Assembly: GCA_011174825.1 (NCBI GenBank)
Contig: DUEZ01000075.1
Location: forward strand, 62,001 to 126,000
Direction of reading: 5' to 3'
From: Anaerolineae bacterium
GTDB lineage: Bacteria; Chloroflexota; Anaerolineae; Anaerolineales; E44-bin32
DNA: 64,000 nucleotides
The notes below the pieces were generated by a model, which saw only the letters and a program-made list of their open reading frames with translations, had not been told where the DNA came from and made no database searches. Every line of letters begins with the position of its first letter. The stretch's first letter is position 1. Positions 26,634-35,755 of the stretch are shown piece after piece. A program made the translations under genes and the position numbers.

Positions 26634-27429
26634 TAAAACGAGAAAACATAAATCGTCGAATTCATGGGGGCGTCGTCGGTTCGTCACATTGCGAGGCGAG
26701 TATGGTCATAATGAAGTTGATCTCGAGATGCCCGGCGATCTCCCCATCGGCCAATTGCTGTCAGATTTGATTAAGGCGCTAAACTGGCCGATAGTTGAAG
26801 ACGATCAACCTCTTCGCTACCTCGTACGAACTGAGTCTGGTCGAATATTAGCAGAATACGAGACGTTGCAGGATGCAGGCATTGAGAACTCTGATGTACT
26901 CTGGATCACTTTAGCAGAGGATCTTGATCCAGAAGAAAAGCCGGAATCATATGCTAGACGCACCGAATTCGGCACTGAAGTAGGTCCAGTAAGCGGTTTC
27001 GCCCCCGTTGCGGCAATCAATCCCTCCCCTAAAGACCGTCGAGGGACGCTTGCCCCACCTCGCTCGGTTCGGTTTTCAATTCAAGAACCATCCCTCATCA
27101 GTTCCCAAGGTTTAATCTTCATCTTAGGCAATCCTCCGATAATTATCGGTCGATCGAGCCGCGACCACCTACCCGATATCGATCTTACAGAGATCGATAC
27201 CGAGATCGTCTCCTCCCGGATACATGCTGAAATCCATATGGAAGAGGATCGTCTCGTCCTCATTGCCAAGCAGACAACCAATGGAACATTCGTCAACGGC
27301 GTCGAATTACTCCCTGAGGAGAAACATATCCTCGAGGATGGCGATACGATCCAATTTGGATTCGAAGGGATCGAGTTGACCTTCTTGGGCGGGGATGGTG
27401 GAGATTTACCGGCATCGTTCTTTCAATGA
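26626..27429 (+). CDS. YukD/EsaB-like ubiquitin-fold domain fused to FHA domain
   Basis: Residues 18-105 form a ubiquitin-like domain (RFVTLRGEYGHNEVDLEMPG, ALNWPIVEDDQPLRYLV, DAGIENSDVLWITL) matching YukD/EsaB and the cytosolic part of EccD in type VII systems. After a Pro-rich linker, residues 160-265 form an FHA domain with IIIGRSSRDH, VSSRIHAEI and NGTFVNGVEL, the phosphothreonine-binding loops. In firmicutes FHA domains sit on EssC itself; here EssC lacks them and the FHA is on the YukD partner. I infer that it couples a phospho-signal or scaffold to the ATPase. It overlaps the EspG-like gene. Confidence 0.82.
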   Translation: MANKTRKHKSSNSWGRRRFVTLRGEYGHNEVDLEMPGDLPIGQLLSDLIKALNWPIVEDDQPLRYLVRTESGRILAEYETLQDAGIENSDVLWITLAEDLDPEEKPESYARRTEFGTEVGPVSGFAPVAAINPSPKDRRGTLAPPRSVRFSIQEPSLISSQGLIFILGNPPIIIGRSSRDHLPDIDLTEIDTEIVSSRIHAEIHMEEDRLVLIAKQTTNGTFVNGVELLPEEKHILEDGDTIQFGFEGIELTFLGGDGGDLPASFFQ

Positions 27430-27499
27430 AGAAGATATCAGAGAACAGTATCCCCAGTTACATAGTGCATAAAGCTTTTAATTTTTGGTCTTTTTTTTC

Positions 27500-27555
27500 T
27501 GTAGCCGCTGGCTTTAGCCTGCGCTTTATTCCGCACCCTTTAGGGTGCGACTACA
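27500..27555. repeat. Palindromic repeat, family E copy 1
   Basis: The element runs from GTAGCCGCTGGC to GTGCGACTAC, with inner stems around GGCTTTAGCCTGCG and CCGCACCCTTTAGGGTGCG. A second copy is at 59034-59087. It is preceded by TTTTTTTT and may also end the type VII plus-strand transcript. Confidence 0.7.
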
Positions 27556-27634
27556 CTCAATCTTCGTTCACTATAATCTTCAGCCATAGTCCTTAGGGTA
27601 CAGCTACACGCCTCACTCGCCAATCCAACCTCAG

Positions 27635-27663
27635 TTGATGCACCCTCTTTGTTGACGTATAAT
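27635..27663 (+). promoter_or_regulatory. alaS promoter
   Basis: TTGATG (27635-27640), exactly 17 bases, then a perfect TATAAT (27658-27663). The predicted start near 27670 gives a leader of about 15 bases with GGAGG before the ATG at 27685. Confidence 0.7.
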
Positions 27664-27684
27664 CGCCCTATCTCTGGAGGCAGG

Positions 27685-30429
27685 ATGGGACGCACTTCAT
27701 CGCCGATACCACGAACCAGTGCTGAGATTAGACAATCTTTCCTGGATTTCTTCGAAGATCGCGGACATACGATTGTCCCCTCCTCATCACTCATTCCTGG
27801 TGGCGATCAAACCCTTCTTTTTACCAACGCTGGGATGGTCCAGTTCAAGGATGTTTTCCTCGGAACAGGTACCCGACCCTACACCCGTGTAGCGGATTCC
27901 CAGAAATGTATGCGTGTCGCCGGTAAGCACAACGATTTAGAAGAAGTCGGTCGTGATGATACGCATCACACTTTCTTTGAGATGTTAGGCAATTGGTCTT
28001 TCGGAGATTATTACAAGAAGGAAGCCATCACGTGGGCTTGGGAGTTATTAACCGAGGTTTGGGGCTTTCCCAAGGATCGCTTGTATGCGACCTGTTTCGA
28101 AGACGAGAAGGGTGAAATCCCGCGCGACGATGAAGCTGCTGAGTACTGGCGCAATCAACCAGGATTCAACCCGGATCATGTGTTGTTCTTCGGTCGCGGA
28201 GAAAACTTCTGGGAGATGGCTGACACCGGTCCCTGCGGCCCCGATAGTGAAATTCACTTCGATCGCGGTCCCGAATGCTGTGACAAACAAGAAGACCCAG
28301 ACCATGTATGCCAAGTAAACGGTGATTGTCAGCGATACCTGGAGCTATGGAACCTGGTCTTCATCCAATACAACCGCACCGGTCCCTCGAACCTCGATCC
28401 TCTTCCCAGCACACATGTTGATACAGGTATGGGGTTCGAGCGAGTCGTATCTGTACTCCAGGACGTTGACTCGAATTACAGGACAGATCTCTTTAGCCCC
28501 CTTCTCGACTCCATCCAAATGCTGACGGATCACAGCGATCAGGAGCGTGCGGAGCACTTCACACCTTATCGTGTGATCGCAGACCACGCGAGGGCGGCAA
28601 CATTCCTGATCGCTGACGGTGTCGTGCCTGGTAACCTGGGGCGGAATTATGTCTGTCGCATGATTATCAGACGTGGGAGTCGGTTCGGGAGTAAGATCGG
28701 CCTCGATGAGCCTTTCATGGCAAAGGTCGCAGAATCCGTCGTCGAACATTACGGTGATTTTTATCCTGAATTGGCACGTAATCAGTCAGCCATATACCGG
28801 ACCATCACGGACGAGGAGCGCCGCTTCCACCGCACGATCGATATCGGAATTTCTCATCTTATGAATGTCATTCAAGAGACACGTGCTGCCCATTTGGATA
28901 CCATCCCAGGCGATAAAGCTTTTGACCTTTACGCAACTCACGGTCTCCCTTTCGAAATCACACGCGATATTGCGCGCGAACACGGAGCGGATACCGACGA
29001 AGCTGGCTTCTTTGAAGCAATGGAGATTCACCGTTTGGTCTCAGGCTCTGACTTAGGACTGCAAGAGCAGTCTGAGATTGATACTGAATTCTACCGAAGG
29101 CTTTTAGTGGATTTACAAGAAAAGGGGACTCTGGGTAGCGAAGGTGTGGTCTATGACCCCTACGGAGGGTTCGCACAAGAGGCAACCATCCTGGCGATCC
29201 TAAAGAATGGGGCTTTAGTCCAATCTGCTTCCCTAAGCGACGAGGTTGCCTTTATCATCCCGGAGACACCTTTTTATATCGAAGCTGGTGGTCAAGTCGC
29301 GGACACCGGATCGATCTCCTCAATCGCAGATCCGAGTTGGAAAATAGCGGTCCAAGGCACGTATCAACCGATCGGCGGACTGGTCGTTCACTACGGACAG
29401 GTGACGATCGGTGAACCGAAGGTTGGTGATCAGGCGTTGGCGATGATCGATGAACCTCGACGGTGGGACATCATGCGGAATCACACTGCAACCCACCTTT
29501 TACACGGGACATTAAGACGAGTTCTCGGTGAACATGTCCGTCAAGCAGGATCGCTCGTGGCGCCAGACCGTTTACGTTTTGACTTCACTCATCCTGAGGC
29601 CATGACTTCGGAGCAGATTACAAAAGTCGAACAACTGGTGAATGAAGCCATCTTGAGCGACTATGAACTCCAAATCAAGCATGAAACTCGGGACGAGGCC
29701 GTCGCACAAGGAGCCATGGCACTCTTCGGAGAGACGTATGGAGAGACTGTACGAACGGTTCGTATCGGCGATGAAGAGTCTCTCTCATACGAATTATGTG
29801 GTGGCACCCATGTGGAGAACACCGGAGCGATTGGAACGTTTTTAATCTTGAGCGAGGGAAGTGTGGCTTCGGGTATCCGCCGGATTGAAGCTATCACAGG
29901 ACGAGGCGCCCAAAAAGTGATCCAATCACGTTTAGGAGTCATGAACCGCATCGCTGGCAAACTCGAAACTGATCCAGATACGCTCGAAGCAAAGGTCGAC
30001 GATCTACTTGAGAAGCACTTAAAAATCGAGCGGGAACTCCGGCGCTTCCGTGAAGGCAAAGCTGTGGCTTATTATGAAGAATTGCGACCAACAGAAGTAG
30101 CCGGTATACCCGTGCTCACGGGAACCATCCCAGATGGGGACGCAGATATCCTTCGTCGCTTGACGGACCGATTTCGAGCCAAGCATGGCAACGGAGTGAT
30201 CGTTTTGGCCTCAACGGTCGAGGATCGAGCGGTGATCGTTGCTGCGGTTAGCCCCGACCTCGTGGACCGCGGTTTTGATGCTGCAGAATTGGTCGACGAG
30301 GTCGCTGCGATCGTTGAAGGTAAAGGTGGTGGCAAGCCAATACTTGCTCAGGCTGGTGGTAAAAATCCAGAGAAAATACCCGACGCTCTAGCGATTGTCC
30401 CTGGTTGGGTCAAGGACCGATTGGCATGA
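27685..30429 (+). CDS. alaS: Alanyl-tRNA synthetase
   Basis: Class II synthetase charging tRNA-Ala, with an editing domain for Ser and Gly. The N-terminal catalytic motifs are SLIPGGDQTLLFTNAGMVQF and HHTFFEMLGNWSFGDYYK. The editing domain has HTATHLLHG (HxxxH) and CGGTHVENTG, which supply the zinc ligands. The C-terminal DHHA1 domain ends in KGGGKPILAQAGG. The 914-residue length is normal. I start at the ATG at 27685, which has CTGGAGGCAGG upstream and follows the promoter; an upstream TTG overlaps the -10 element. A baseplate-J-like gene, ruvX and mltG follow. Confidence 0.97.
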   Translation: MGRTSSPIPRTSAEIRQSFLDFFEDRGHTIVPSSSLIPGGDQTLLFTNAGMVQFKDVFLGTGTRPYTRVADSQKCMRVAGKHNDLEEVGRDDTHHTFFEMLGNWSFGDYYKKEAITWAWELLTEVWGFPKDRLYATCFEDEKGEIPRDDEAAEYWRNQPGFNPDHVLFFGRGENFWEMADTGPCGPDSEIHFDRGPECCDKQEDPDHVCQVNGDCQRYLELWNLVFIQYNRTGPSNLDPLPSTHVDTGMGFERVVSVLQDVDSNYRTDLFSPLLDSIQMLTDHSDQERAEHFTPYRVIADHARAATFLIADGVVPGNLGRNYVCRMIIRRGSRFGSKIGLDEPFMAKVAESVVEHYGDFYPELARNQSAIYRTITDEERRFHRTIDIGISHLMNVIQETRAAHLDTIPGDKAFDLYATHGLPFEITRDIAREHGADTDEAGFFEAMEIHRLVSGSDLGLQEQSEIDTEFYRRLLVDLQEKGTLGSEGVVYDPYGGFAQEATILAILKNGALVQSASLSDEVAFIIPETPFYIEAGGQVADTGSISSIADPSWKIAVQGTYQPIGGLVVHYGQVTIGEPKVGDQALAMIDEPRRWDIMRNHTATHLLHGTLRRVLGEHVRQAGSLVAPDRLRFDFTHPEAMTSEQITKVEQLVNEAILSDYELQIKHETRDEAVAQGAMALFGETYGETVRTVRIGDEESLSYELCGGTHVENTGAIGTFLILSEGSVASGIRRIEAITGRGAQKVIQSRLGVMNRIAGKLETDPDTLEAKVDDLLEKHLKIERELRRFREGKAVAYYEELRPTEVAGIPVLTGTIPDGDADILRRLTDRFRAKHGNGVIVLASTVEDRAVIVAAVSPDLVDRGFDAAELVDEVAAIVEGKGGGKPILAQAGGKNPEKIPDALAIVPGWVKDRLA

Positions 30430-30459
30430 CCCGCAAGGCATAGGGTTCCACAAATCCCA

Positions 30460-31971
30460 GTGAAGGTCCATATTCTTCATCTCGATTCACACGACGACTA
30501 TGTGTCCACCTTAGATAAATTGGGCTGGGCAAAGGCTCCTCGCGTCCTCATCGTTTGGCCAAGGTATGGTAGAGTGCTGACCCGCCGACTCGACCTGGTC
30601 TTGCTTCAGCGGAACGCTCAACAACGGAGTAAACAGATTGGTCTCGTCACCCATGACCCCGATATTAGGGCATATGCACATGATCTCGGCATTCCAGTAT
30701 TTGATTCGTTGGATGATATCTCTGAGAAGAAATGGCATCGGAGGGTTCGATCTCGTCCTGTTTCGATAGGCCGTGAGGGTCCTCCACCTCCCGATTATCT
30801 CTCTCCGCCAGACGAAGCTGAACGAGCGTCCAGATTGAATCCTCTGAACAGAATACTGCGCTTTGTTCTTGCTGGAATTGCCCTCTTTGGACTTTTCCTC
30901 TTGGTTGCCACATTGGTGCCCAGGGCTGAGATTACGATAACGCCTCAATCTTCATTACAAGAACAAGAACTTACGCTGATTCTTGATCCAGAGATAGAAC
31001 AGACTCTATCCGAGGGGATCCCAGCACGTTGGGAGCGCATTGTTGTAGAAGGTACTTTAAGGAGACCAACCACGGGTTCTACATCCGTTCCCGCTCAAAC
31101 ATCAGTCGGCTCTGTGACCTTTATCAATCTCACTTCAGATGCGGTAACGGTACCTATAGCTACCGGTCTACGTGCAAGTGAATACGGTGACATTAGGTTT
31201 GTAACAACAGAAGATGTCACAATTCCAGCACGGAGGAACGCGGAGGCCATAGCAGAAATCCAGGCCGTTTCACCTGGCCTCGCTGGAAACCTTCCGATCG
31301 ACGCAATCGATTCTGTTGAAGGCTCACTTGGCCTGGTGGTATCGGTGACAAACCCGGAAGCCACCAGCGGCGGGTCGGATGAAACAAGACCTGCCGTCTC
31401 GTCTGATGATCGTATCAATCTCATCGACGAACTATCAGGTCAATTAATCAGCGAAGCCTCCAAGAAGATCCAAGAAGCATTGGATTCTGATGAAAGGCTC
31501 GTAGAGGGAAGCTTTCGCCAACCACAAACTGTTGAACAAGCCTATGACCGCCAAGTAGGAGAACCGGCTGATAGCCTTTCTCTGACCCTAGTGATAGAGA
31601 TCGAGGGATTGGTTTATCATCTGGATGATATCGATCCGGCAGTAAGAAGCGCGTTGGAGGCCGCTCTCAGTGAAGAGGAGTTGCCCGTACCGGAAACGTT
31701 GAGTTACGAGATCTTATCTGAACCAGCAATGTTGAGCAAAGAGACGGCATCCATAAGCATTCTCGCGCAGCAAGAGACTTACAAAGTCGTAGATTTTCCC
31801 CACATACGAGAATTGATACGCGGTCATACCACGGAATATTCTATCCACCTGCTTGAGAAGCTCATAAACCTTGAATCACGTCCCAAGATTCAAATATCTC
31901 CTGCATGGTTCCCCCGGCTACCATGGTTAGTGTTGCGAATTGACATGAGATACGATTGGGAGGCTGAGTGA
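30460..31971 (+). CDS. Single-pass membrane protein with baseplate J/gp47-like extracytoplasmic domain
   Basis: Residues 1-100 form a cytosolic alpha/beta domain (VHILHLDSHDDYVSTLDKLG, VLIVWPRYGRVLTRRLDLVL). One transmembrane helix lies near 130-152. The outer part begins RAEITITPQ and contains VGSVTFINLTSDAVTVPIAT and VTIPARRNAEAIAEIQA, the pattern called baseplate J-like in annotation. No other phage tail gene is near, so this is probably an envelope protein reusing the fold. The GTG start is 30 bases after alaS. ruvX starts at its stop codon. Its function is unknown. Confidence 0.75.
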   Translation: MKVHILHLDSHDDYVSTLDKLGWAKAPRVLIVWPRYGRVLTRRLDLVLLQRNAQQRSKQIGLVTHDPDIRAYAHDLGIPVFDSLDDISEKKWHRRVRSRPVSIGREGPPPPDYLSPPDEAERASRLNPLNRILRFVLAGIALFGLFLLVATLVPRAEITITPQSSLQEQELTLILDPEIEQTLSEGIPARWERIVVEGTLRRPTTGSTSVPAQTSVGSVTFINLTSDAVTVPIATGLRASEYGDIRFVTTEDVTIPARRNAEAIAEIQAVSPGLAGNLPIDAIDSVEGSLGLVVSVTNPEATSGGSDETRPAVSSDDRINLIDELSGQLISEASKKIQEALDSDERLVEGSFRQPQTVEQAYDRQVGEPADSLSLTLVIEIEGLVYHLDDIDPAVRSALEAALSEEELPVPETLSYEILSEPAMLSKETASISILAQQETYKVVDFPHIRELIRGHTTEYSIHLLEKLINLESRPKIQISPAWFPRLPWLVLRIDMRYDWEAE

Positions 31972-32363
31972 TGGCCCGCATTCTAGCCGTTGACCCAGGC
32001 GAGGTCCGCTTGGGTTTGGCCATTTGCGATCCGACTGGAACGATCGCACGCCCACTTCTCGTCCTCAAACACATTTCACGGCGCGAAGACGCGCTTAGGA
32101 TTCTTGATCTGGCATCCAAGCATGATGTAGCGAAAATTCTTGTCGGTATTGCCTTGAACATGGAAGGTGAGGTCGGTCCTCAAGCTCGAAAGGGACTGCG
32201 TCTGGCAGATGCACTACGCACTGAGGGGGACTTACCGGTTCTGACATGGGACGAGAGCGGGTCCACGCAAGCCGCGCAGCGGAATCGTGGGCGTGATCCT
32301 ATGCTCGACGCTCGCGCGGCAGCTTTCTTCCTTCAGGAGTACTTAGATGCGCAGAAGGACTAG
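31971..32363 (+). CDS. ruvX: Putative pre-16S rRNA nuclease / Holliday junction resolvase YqgF
   Basis: A 130-residue RNase H-fold protein with ILAVDPGEVRLGLAICD at the N-terminus (first catalytic Asp), LVGIALNMEGEVGP in the middle, and DESGSTQAA and LDARAAAFFLQEYLD near the end with the remaining acidic residues. It matures the 5' end of 16S rRNA in E. coli. The ATG at 31971 shares its A with the preceding TGA. The end overlaps mltG. Linkage with alaS and mltG is common across bacteria. Confidence 0.94.
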   Translation: MARILAVDPGEVRLGLAICDPTGTIARPLLVLKHISRREDALRILDLASKHDVAKILVGIALNMEGEVGPQARKGLRLADALRTEGDLPVLTWDESGSTQAAQRNRGRDPMLDARAAAFFLQEYLDAQKD

Positions 32364-33483
32364 CCTTCTGCGGTTCGTCTTACTCGCTTCAGTGTTTTCT
32401 ACCCTTGGTTGCTGCGTAGTTTGGATCGCTGGGATGACAATATTCGGAATCCCTCAAGCGATCACGCATTTAGGGCCTCCAAGTTCGAACCTGAACCCTC
32501 TGGAACGAACTGCCCTATCCCTTTACCTGTTGATCAACGAAGGGAGGCTCGACTCCCCATCAGGGAATCCCTTGGTGAGTTATGAACTGGAAGTGTTACC
32601 AGGGGAACCTGCTTCCGCTGCTGTGGATCGCCTCCATACGGTTGGCGTTGTCTCCGATGGCACTTTGCTCCAAAATTACCTCCGCTACCGAGGTTTAGAT
32701 GTCCGCGTCGCAGCAGGACTCTACCGGCTTCAGGGGAGTATGACCGTTCGTGAAATAGCCGAGTCGCTCCAAATCGCCGACCTGTCAAGGAATTATTTAA
32801 CTATCTTGGAGGGTTGGAGGGCAGAAGAGATCGCACGTGCTCTGCCTGAGATTTACTTATCTTTTCAATCCGATGAATTCTTAGCCACCCTCCACACACG
32901 AATCCCCGACTACCCATTCACTGCCGATCTACCCGATCCGCCCTCGTTGGAAGGCTACCTCTTTCCCGACACGTATCATCTCAGCGAGGATATGACCGCC
33001 CTAGATCTCGTCAAAGCCATACTTGACAACTTTGAAGACCAAGTAGATGCCGAGATGAGAGTTCAGTTTTCTCAAAACGGTCTAAGCCTCCACCAAGCGC
33101 TGACACTGGCCTCCATCATCGAACGTGAGACGGTCATCCCCGAGGAAGGACCGGTAATCGCTTCAGTATTTCTCAATCGTTTAGCTTTGGGGATGAAACT
33201 TGATGCCGACCCTACGATTCAATTCGCGATCGGTTCAGAGGAAACCGGTTGGTGGAAAACCTCACTCACCCTTGATGATCTGAATGTCCAATCGCCTTAC
33301 AACACATACCTGTACGAGGGATTGCCTCCAGGTCCTATCGCTAACCCGGGTCTTGCAGCTCTTCGAGCGGTTGCTTTCCCGGCAGAGACGACCTACCTCT
33401 ACTTCCGGGCGAAGTGCGATGGCTCCGGCCGCCATGCCTTTGCTGTCACCTATGAAGAACATCTAGAGAACGCCTGTCCCTGA
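32347..33483 (+). CDS. mltG: Endolytic murein transglycosylase MltG
   Basis: MltG cuts nascent glycan strands and sets their length. An N-terminal signal anchor (about residues 9-30) is followed by a LysM-like region (LPGEPASAAVDRL) and the YceG domain. The catalytic Glu lies in TLASIIERETVIPEEGP, and KLDADPTIQFAIG, YNTYLYEGLPPGPIANPGL are family motifs. The 378-residue length is normal. It overlaps ruvX by 17 bases. Its presence implies a peptidoglycan wall, which is notable because Chloroflexota walls are often thin or modified. Confidence 0.94.
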   Translation: MRRRTSLLRFVLLASVFSTLGCCVVWIAGMTIFGIPQAITHLGPPSSNLNPLERTALSLYLLINEGRLDSPSGNPLVSYELEVLPGEPASAAVDRLHTVGVVSDGTLLQNYLRYRGLDVRVAAGLYRLQGSMTVREIAESLQIADLSRNYLTILEGWRAEEIARALPEIYLSFQSDEFLATLHTRIPDYPFTADLPDPPSLEGYLFPDTYHLSEDMTALDLVKAILDNFEDQVDAEMRVQFSQNGLSLHQALTLASIIERETVIPEEGPVIASVFLNRLALGMKLDADPTIQFAIGSEETGWWKTSLTLDDLNVQSPYNTYLYEGLPPGPIANPGLAALRAVAFPAETTYLYFRAKCDGSGRHAFAVTYEEHLENACP

Positions 33484-33517
33484 TAGAAGCTAAAGCGTCT
33501 CACTTGAAGGAGAAGAC

Positions 33518-35464
33518 ATGATGAGCCCACAAGAAATCGCTCCCTACGGTTCTTGGCGTTCGCCAATAACGCCTACCTTCATCACCTCCCTCAGCGGGAC
33601 ACCTATAGAGATCCAGTTATCTGGGGACTACATTTACTGGCTTGAGATGAGACCTCAAGAGGCGGGACGATATGTCCTCATGCGACGTGCTGCCGATAAT
33701 TCTATCGACGACATGACTGAGAGTGATTTAAATGTTCGTACGCGCGTCCATGAGTATGGTGGCGGTTCCTACGCTGTTCATGGTGAGGTTATTTTCTTCT
33801 CGAACTTCAGCGATCAACGACTTTACCGTCTAGAGCCTGATCGTCCTCCTGTGCCGATTACACCCGAACCTGATGTGCCGGTTGGTTTACGTTATGCTGA
33901 ATGTCAGGTGACAGGAGATGGCTCCCTGATCATCTGCGTCCACGAAAAACATGGGAAGAGCAGTGATGTAAGTAACGAGCTCATTGCCTTACCTACCGAC
34001 GGATCGAAGCCAGCGCAGATGATCGCCGATGGCCATGATTTCTACGCCAGCCCCCGCATCAGCCCAGATGGCAAACAGCTTGCATGGCTGACGTGGGATC
34101 ATCCTCAGATGCCCTGGGATGGGACAGAATTGTGGGCGGCAACGCTACAATCTGATGGGACGCTCAGCGAGATTCGAAAGGTGGCAGGTGGACCTGAGGA
34201 ATCGATCTTCCAACCTGAGTGGAGCCCGGATGGTCACCTTCACTTCATCTCCGATCGGACAGGGTGGTGGAACCTCTACAAGGAGCGTGCTAGTGAGGTG
34301 ATCCCTCTAGCTCCCATAGAAGCCGATCTCGGTGTGCCTCAATGGCAGTTTGGTCTCTCACGCTACGCTTTCCTAGCGGACGGCAGAATTGTTTGCGTTT
34401 ACAACCTTGATGGACTGCACCATCTGGGATTGATCGATCGCGAGGAGGGAACGATTAAATCATTAGAAGTTCCATTTACCGCAATCCTTTACCTTCGAAG
34501 TAATGAGGACAACTCCTTATATTTTGTCGGTGGGAATTTCCATCAATTCCCCGCACTATTACGAATGGATGTCGACACGCAGGAGATCGAAACGGTCTAT
34601 CGACCTCCCGGGGAGTTGATTGATCCCGGCTACCTCTCCGTTCCCGAATCGATCGAGTTCCCCACTGAAGACGGTCTTTCCGCATACGCCCTTTTCTACC
34701 CCCCAGCGAACCAAGACTATTCCGGGTCACCCGATGAGCTTCCTCCGCTGATCGTCTTTAGCCATGGGGGGCCCACCGCTGCGGCGCGCACCTTTCTCCA
34801 AACGATCATTCAATATTGGACCAGCCGTGGGATCGCCCTTGTCGATGTAAATTATGGTGGCAGCACCGGATATGGTCGAGTCTATCGAGAAAGACTGAGG
34901 GGGAAATGGGGTGTAGTTGATACTGCGGACTGTGTTGCCGCAGCAAAATATCTTGTCGAGAGTAGCAGAGTTGATGGTGAGAAGCTTGCGATTCGAGGCG
35001 GCAGTGCAGGCGGTTACACGACACTTGCCGTATTGACGTTTTACGATCTCTTCTCTGCTGGAGCGAGTTACTACGGCGTAGCTGACGCTGAAGCGTTGGC
35101 GCTTGATACGCACAAATTCGAATCTCGCTATCTCGACAGCTTGATTGGACCCTATCCAGAGGCGAAGGATCTTTACCACGCACGATCACCCATCCACTTT
35201 ACGGAAAACCTTTCTTGTCCAGTGATCATCTTCCAGGGTCTTGAAGATCTGGTGGTCCCTCCTAGCCAAGCTGAGATCATGGTGAATGCCTTAAAAGCGA
35301 AAGGTTTGCCGTACGCTTACCTTGCCTTCGAGGGTGAACAACATGGCTTCAGACGAGCAGAGACCATTCAACGCTGTTTGGAGGCTGAGCTCTACTTCTA
35401 CTCTCGCATCTATGGATTCGAGCTTGCGGATCCTGTGGAACCGGTAGTAATTGAGAATCTATAG
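33518..35464 (+). CDS. S9 family prolyl oligopeptidase-like peptidase
   Basis: The N-terminal half is a beta-propeller with WSPDGHLHFISDRTGWWNLY-type repeats. The C-terminal alpha/beta hydrolase domain contains VFSHGGPT, the nucleophile IRGGSAGGYTT (Ser about 495), the acid in GLEDLVVP (about 577) and the histidine in GEQHGFR (about 609). This matches acylaminoacyl-peptidase or dipeptidyl-peptidase relatives. There is no signal peptide, so it is probably cytosolic. GGAG lies five bases before the first of two adjacent ATGs. Confidence 0.92.
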   Translation: MMSPQEIAPYGSWRSPITPTFITSLSGTPIEIQLSGDYIYWLEMRPQEAGRYVLMRRAADNSIDDMTESDLNVRTRVHEYGGGSYAVHGEVIFFSNFSDQRLYRLEPDRPPVPITPEPDVPVGLRYAECQVTGDGSLIICVHEKHGKSSDVSNELIALPTDGSKPAQMIADGHDFYASPRISPDGKQLAWLTWDHPQMPWDGTELWAATLQSDGTLSEIRKVAGGPEESIFQPEWSPDGHLHFISDRTGWWNLYKERASEVIPLAPIEADLGVPQWQFGLSRYAFLADGRIVCVYNLDGLHHLGLIDREEGTIKSLEVPFTAILYLRSNEDNSLYFVGGNFHQFPALLRMDVDTQEIETVYRPPGELIDPGYLSVPESIEFPTEDGLSAYALFYPPANQDYSGSPDELPPLIVFSHGGPTAAARTFLQTIIQYWTSRGIALVDVNYGGSTGYGRVYRERLRGKWGVVDTADCVAAAKYLVESSRVDGEKLAIRGGSAGGYTTLAVLTFYDLFSAGASYYGVADAEALALDTHKFESRYLDSLIGPYPEAKDLYHARSPIHFTENLSCPVIIFQGLEDLVVPPSQAEIMVNALKAKGLPYAYLAFEGEQHGFRRAETIQRCLEAELYFYSRIYGFELADPVEPVVIENL

Positions 35465-35533
35465 GACACAATGTGGACAAGTGCTTGCTCAGCTAAGTTT
35501 TAATACATAAGAATAATGAAGCACCCTGAGCTT

Positions 35534-35740
35534 GCATTGTCCTGCATGTCCCGACATTGTTGAAACGGGGTTCCACCCTCACCCCTGCCCACTCCCTAGA
35601 AGGGAGAGGGTGTCGATCACCTCTCCCCTTTGGGGTGAGGGGAGCTTATCGAAATGCACTTACGATATTTACACATCATCCTTCGACTGTCTTTGTCCTG
35701 AGCTTGTTGAATGATTGACGAGGGAGTCCGAAGGTTTGTC
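35534..35740. repeat. Composite dispersed repeat, family D copy 2
   Basis: The same order of parts as 16499-16708: a GCATTGTCCTGCATGTCCCG lead, CCCTCACCCCTGCCC, two CTCTCCC/GGGAGAGG stems and a CCTGAGCTTGTTGAA tail. It differs at scattered positions. No coding potential. Confidence 0.72.
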
Positions 35741-35755
35741 AACCCGAACCTAGCC

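Noticed and set aside
30460..31971. Prophage remnant indicated by the baseplate-J-like domain
   Set aside because: No integrase, capsid, tail or lysis genes are nearby, and the gene has a membrane helix and sits in a housekeeping operon.
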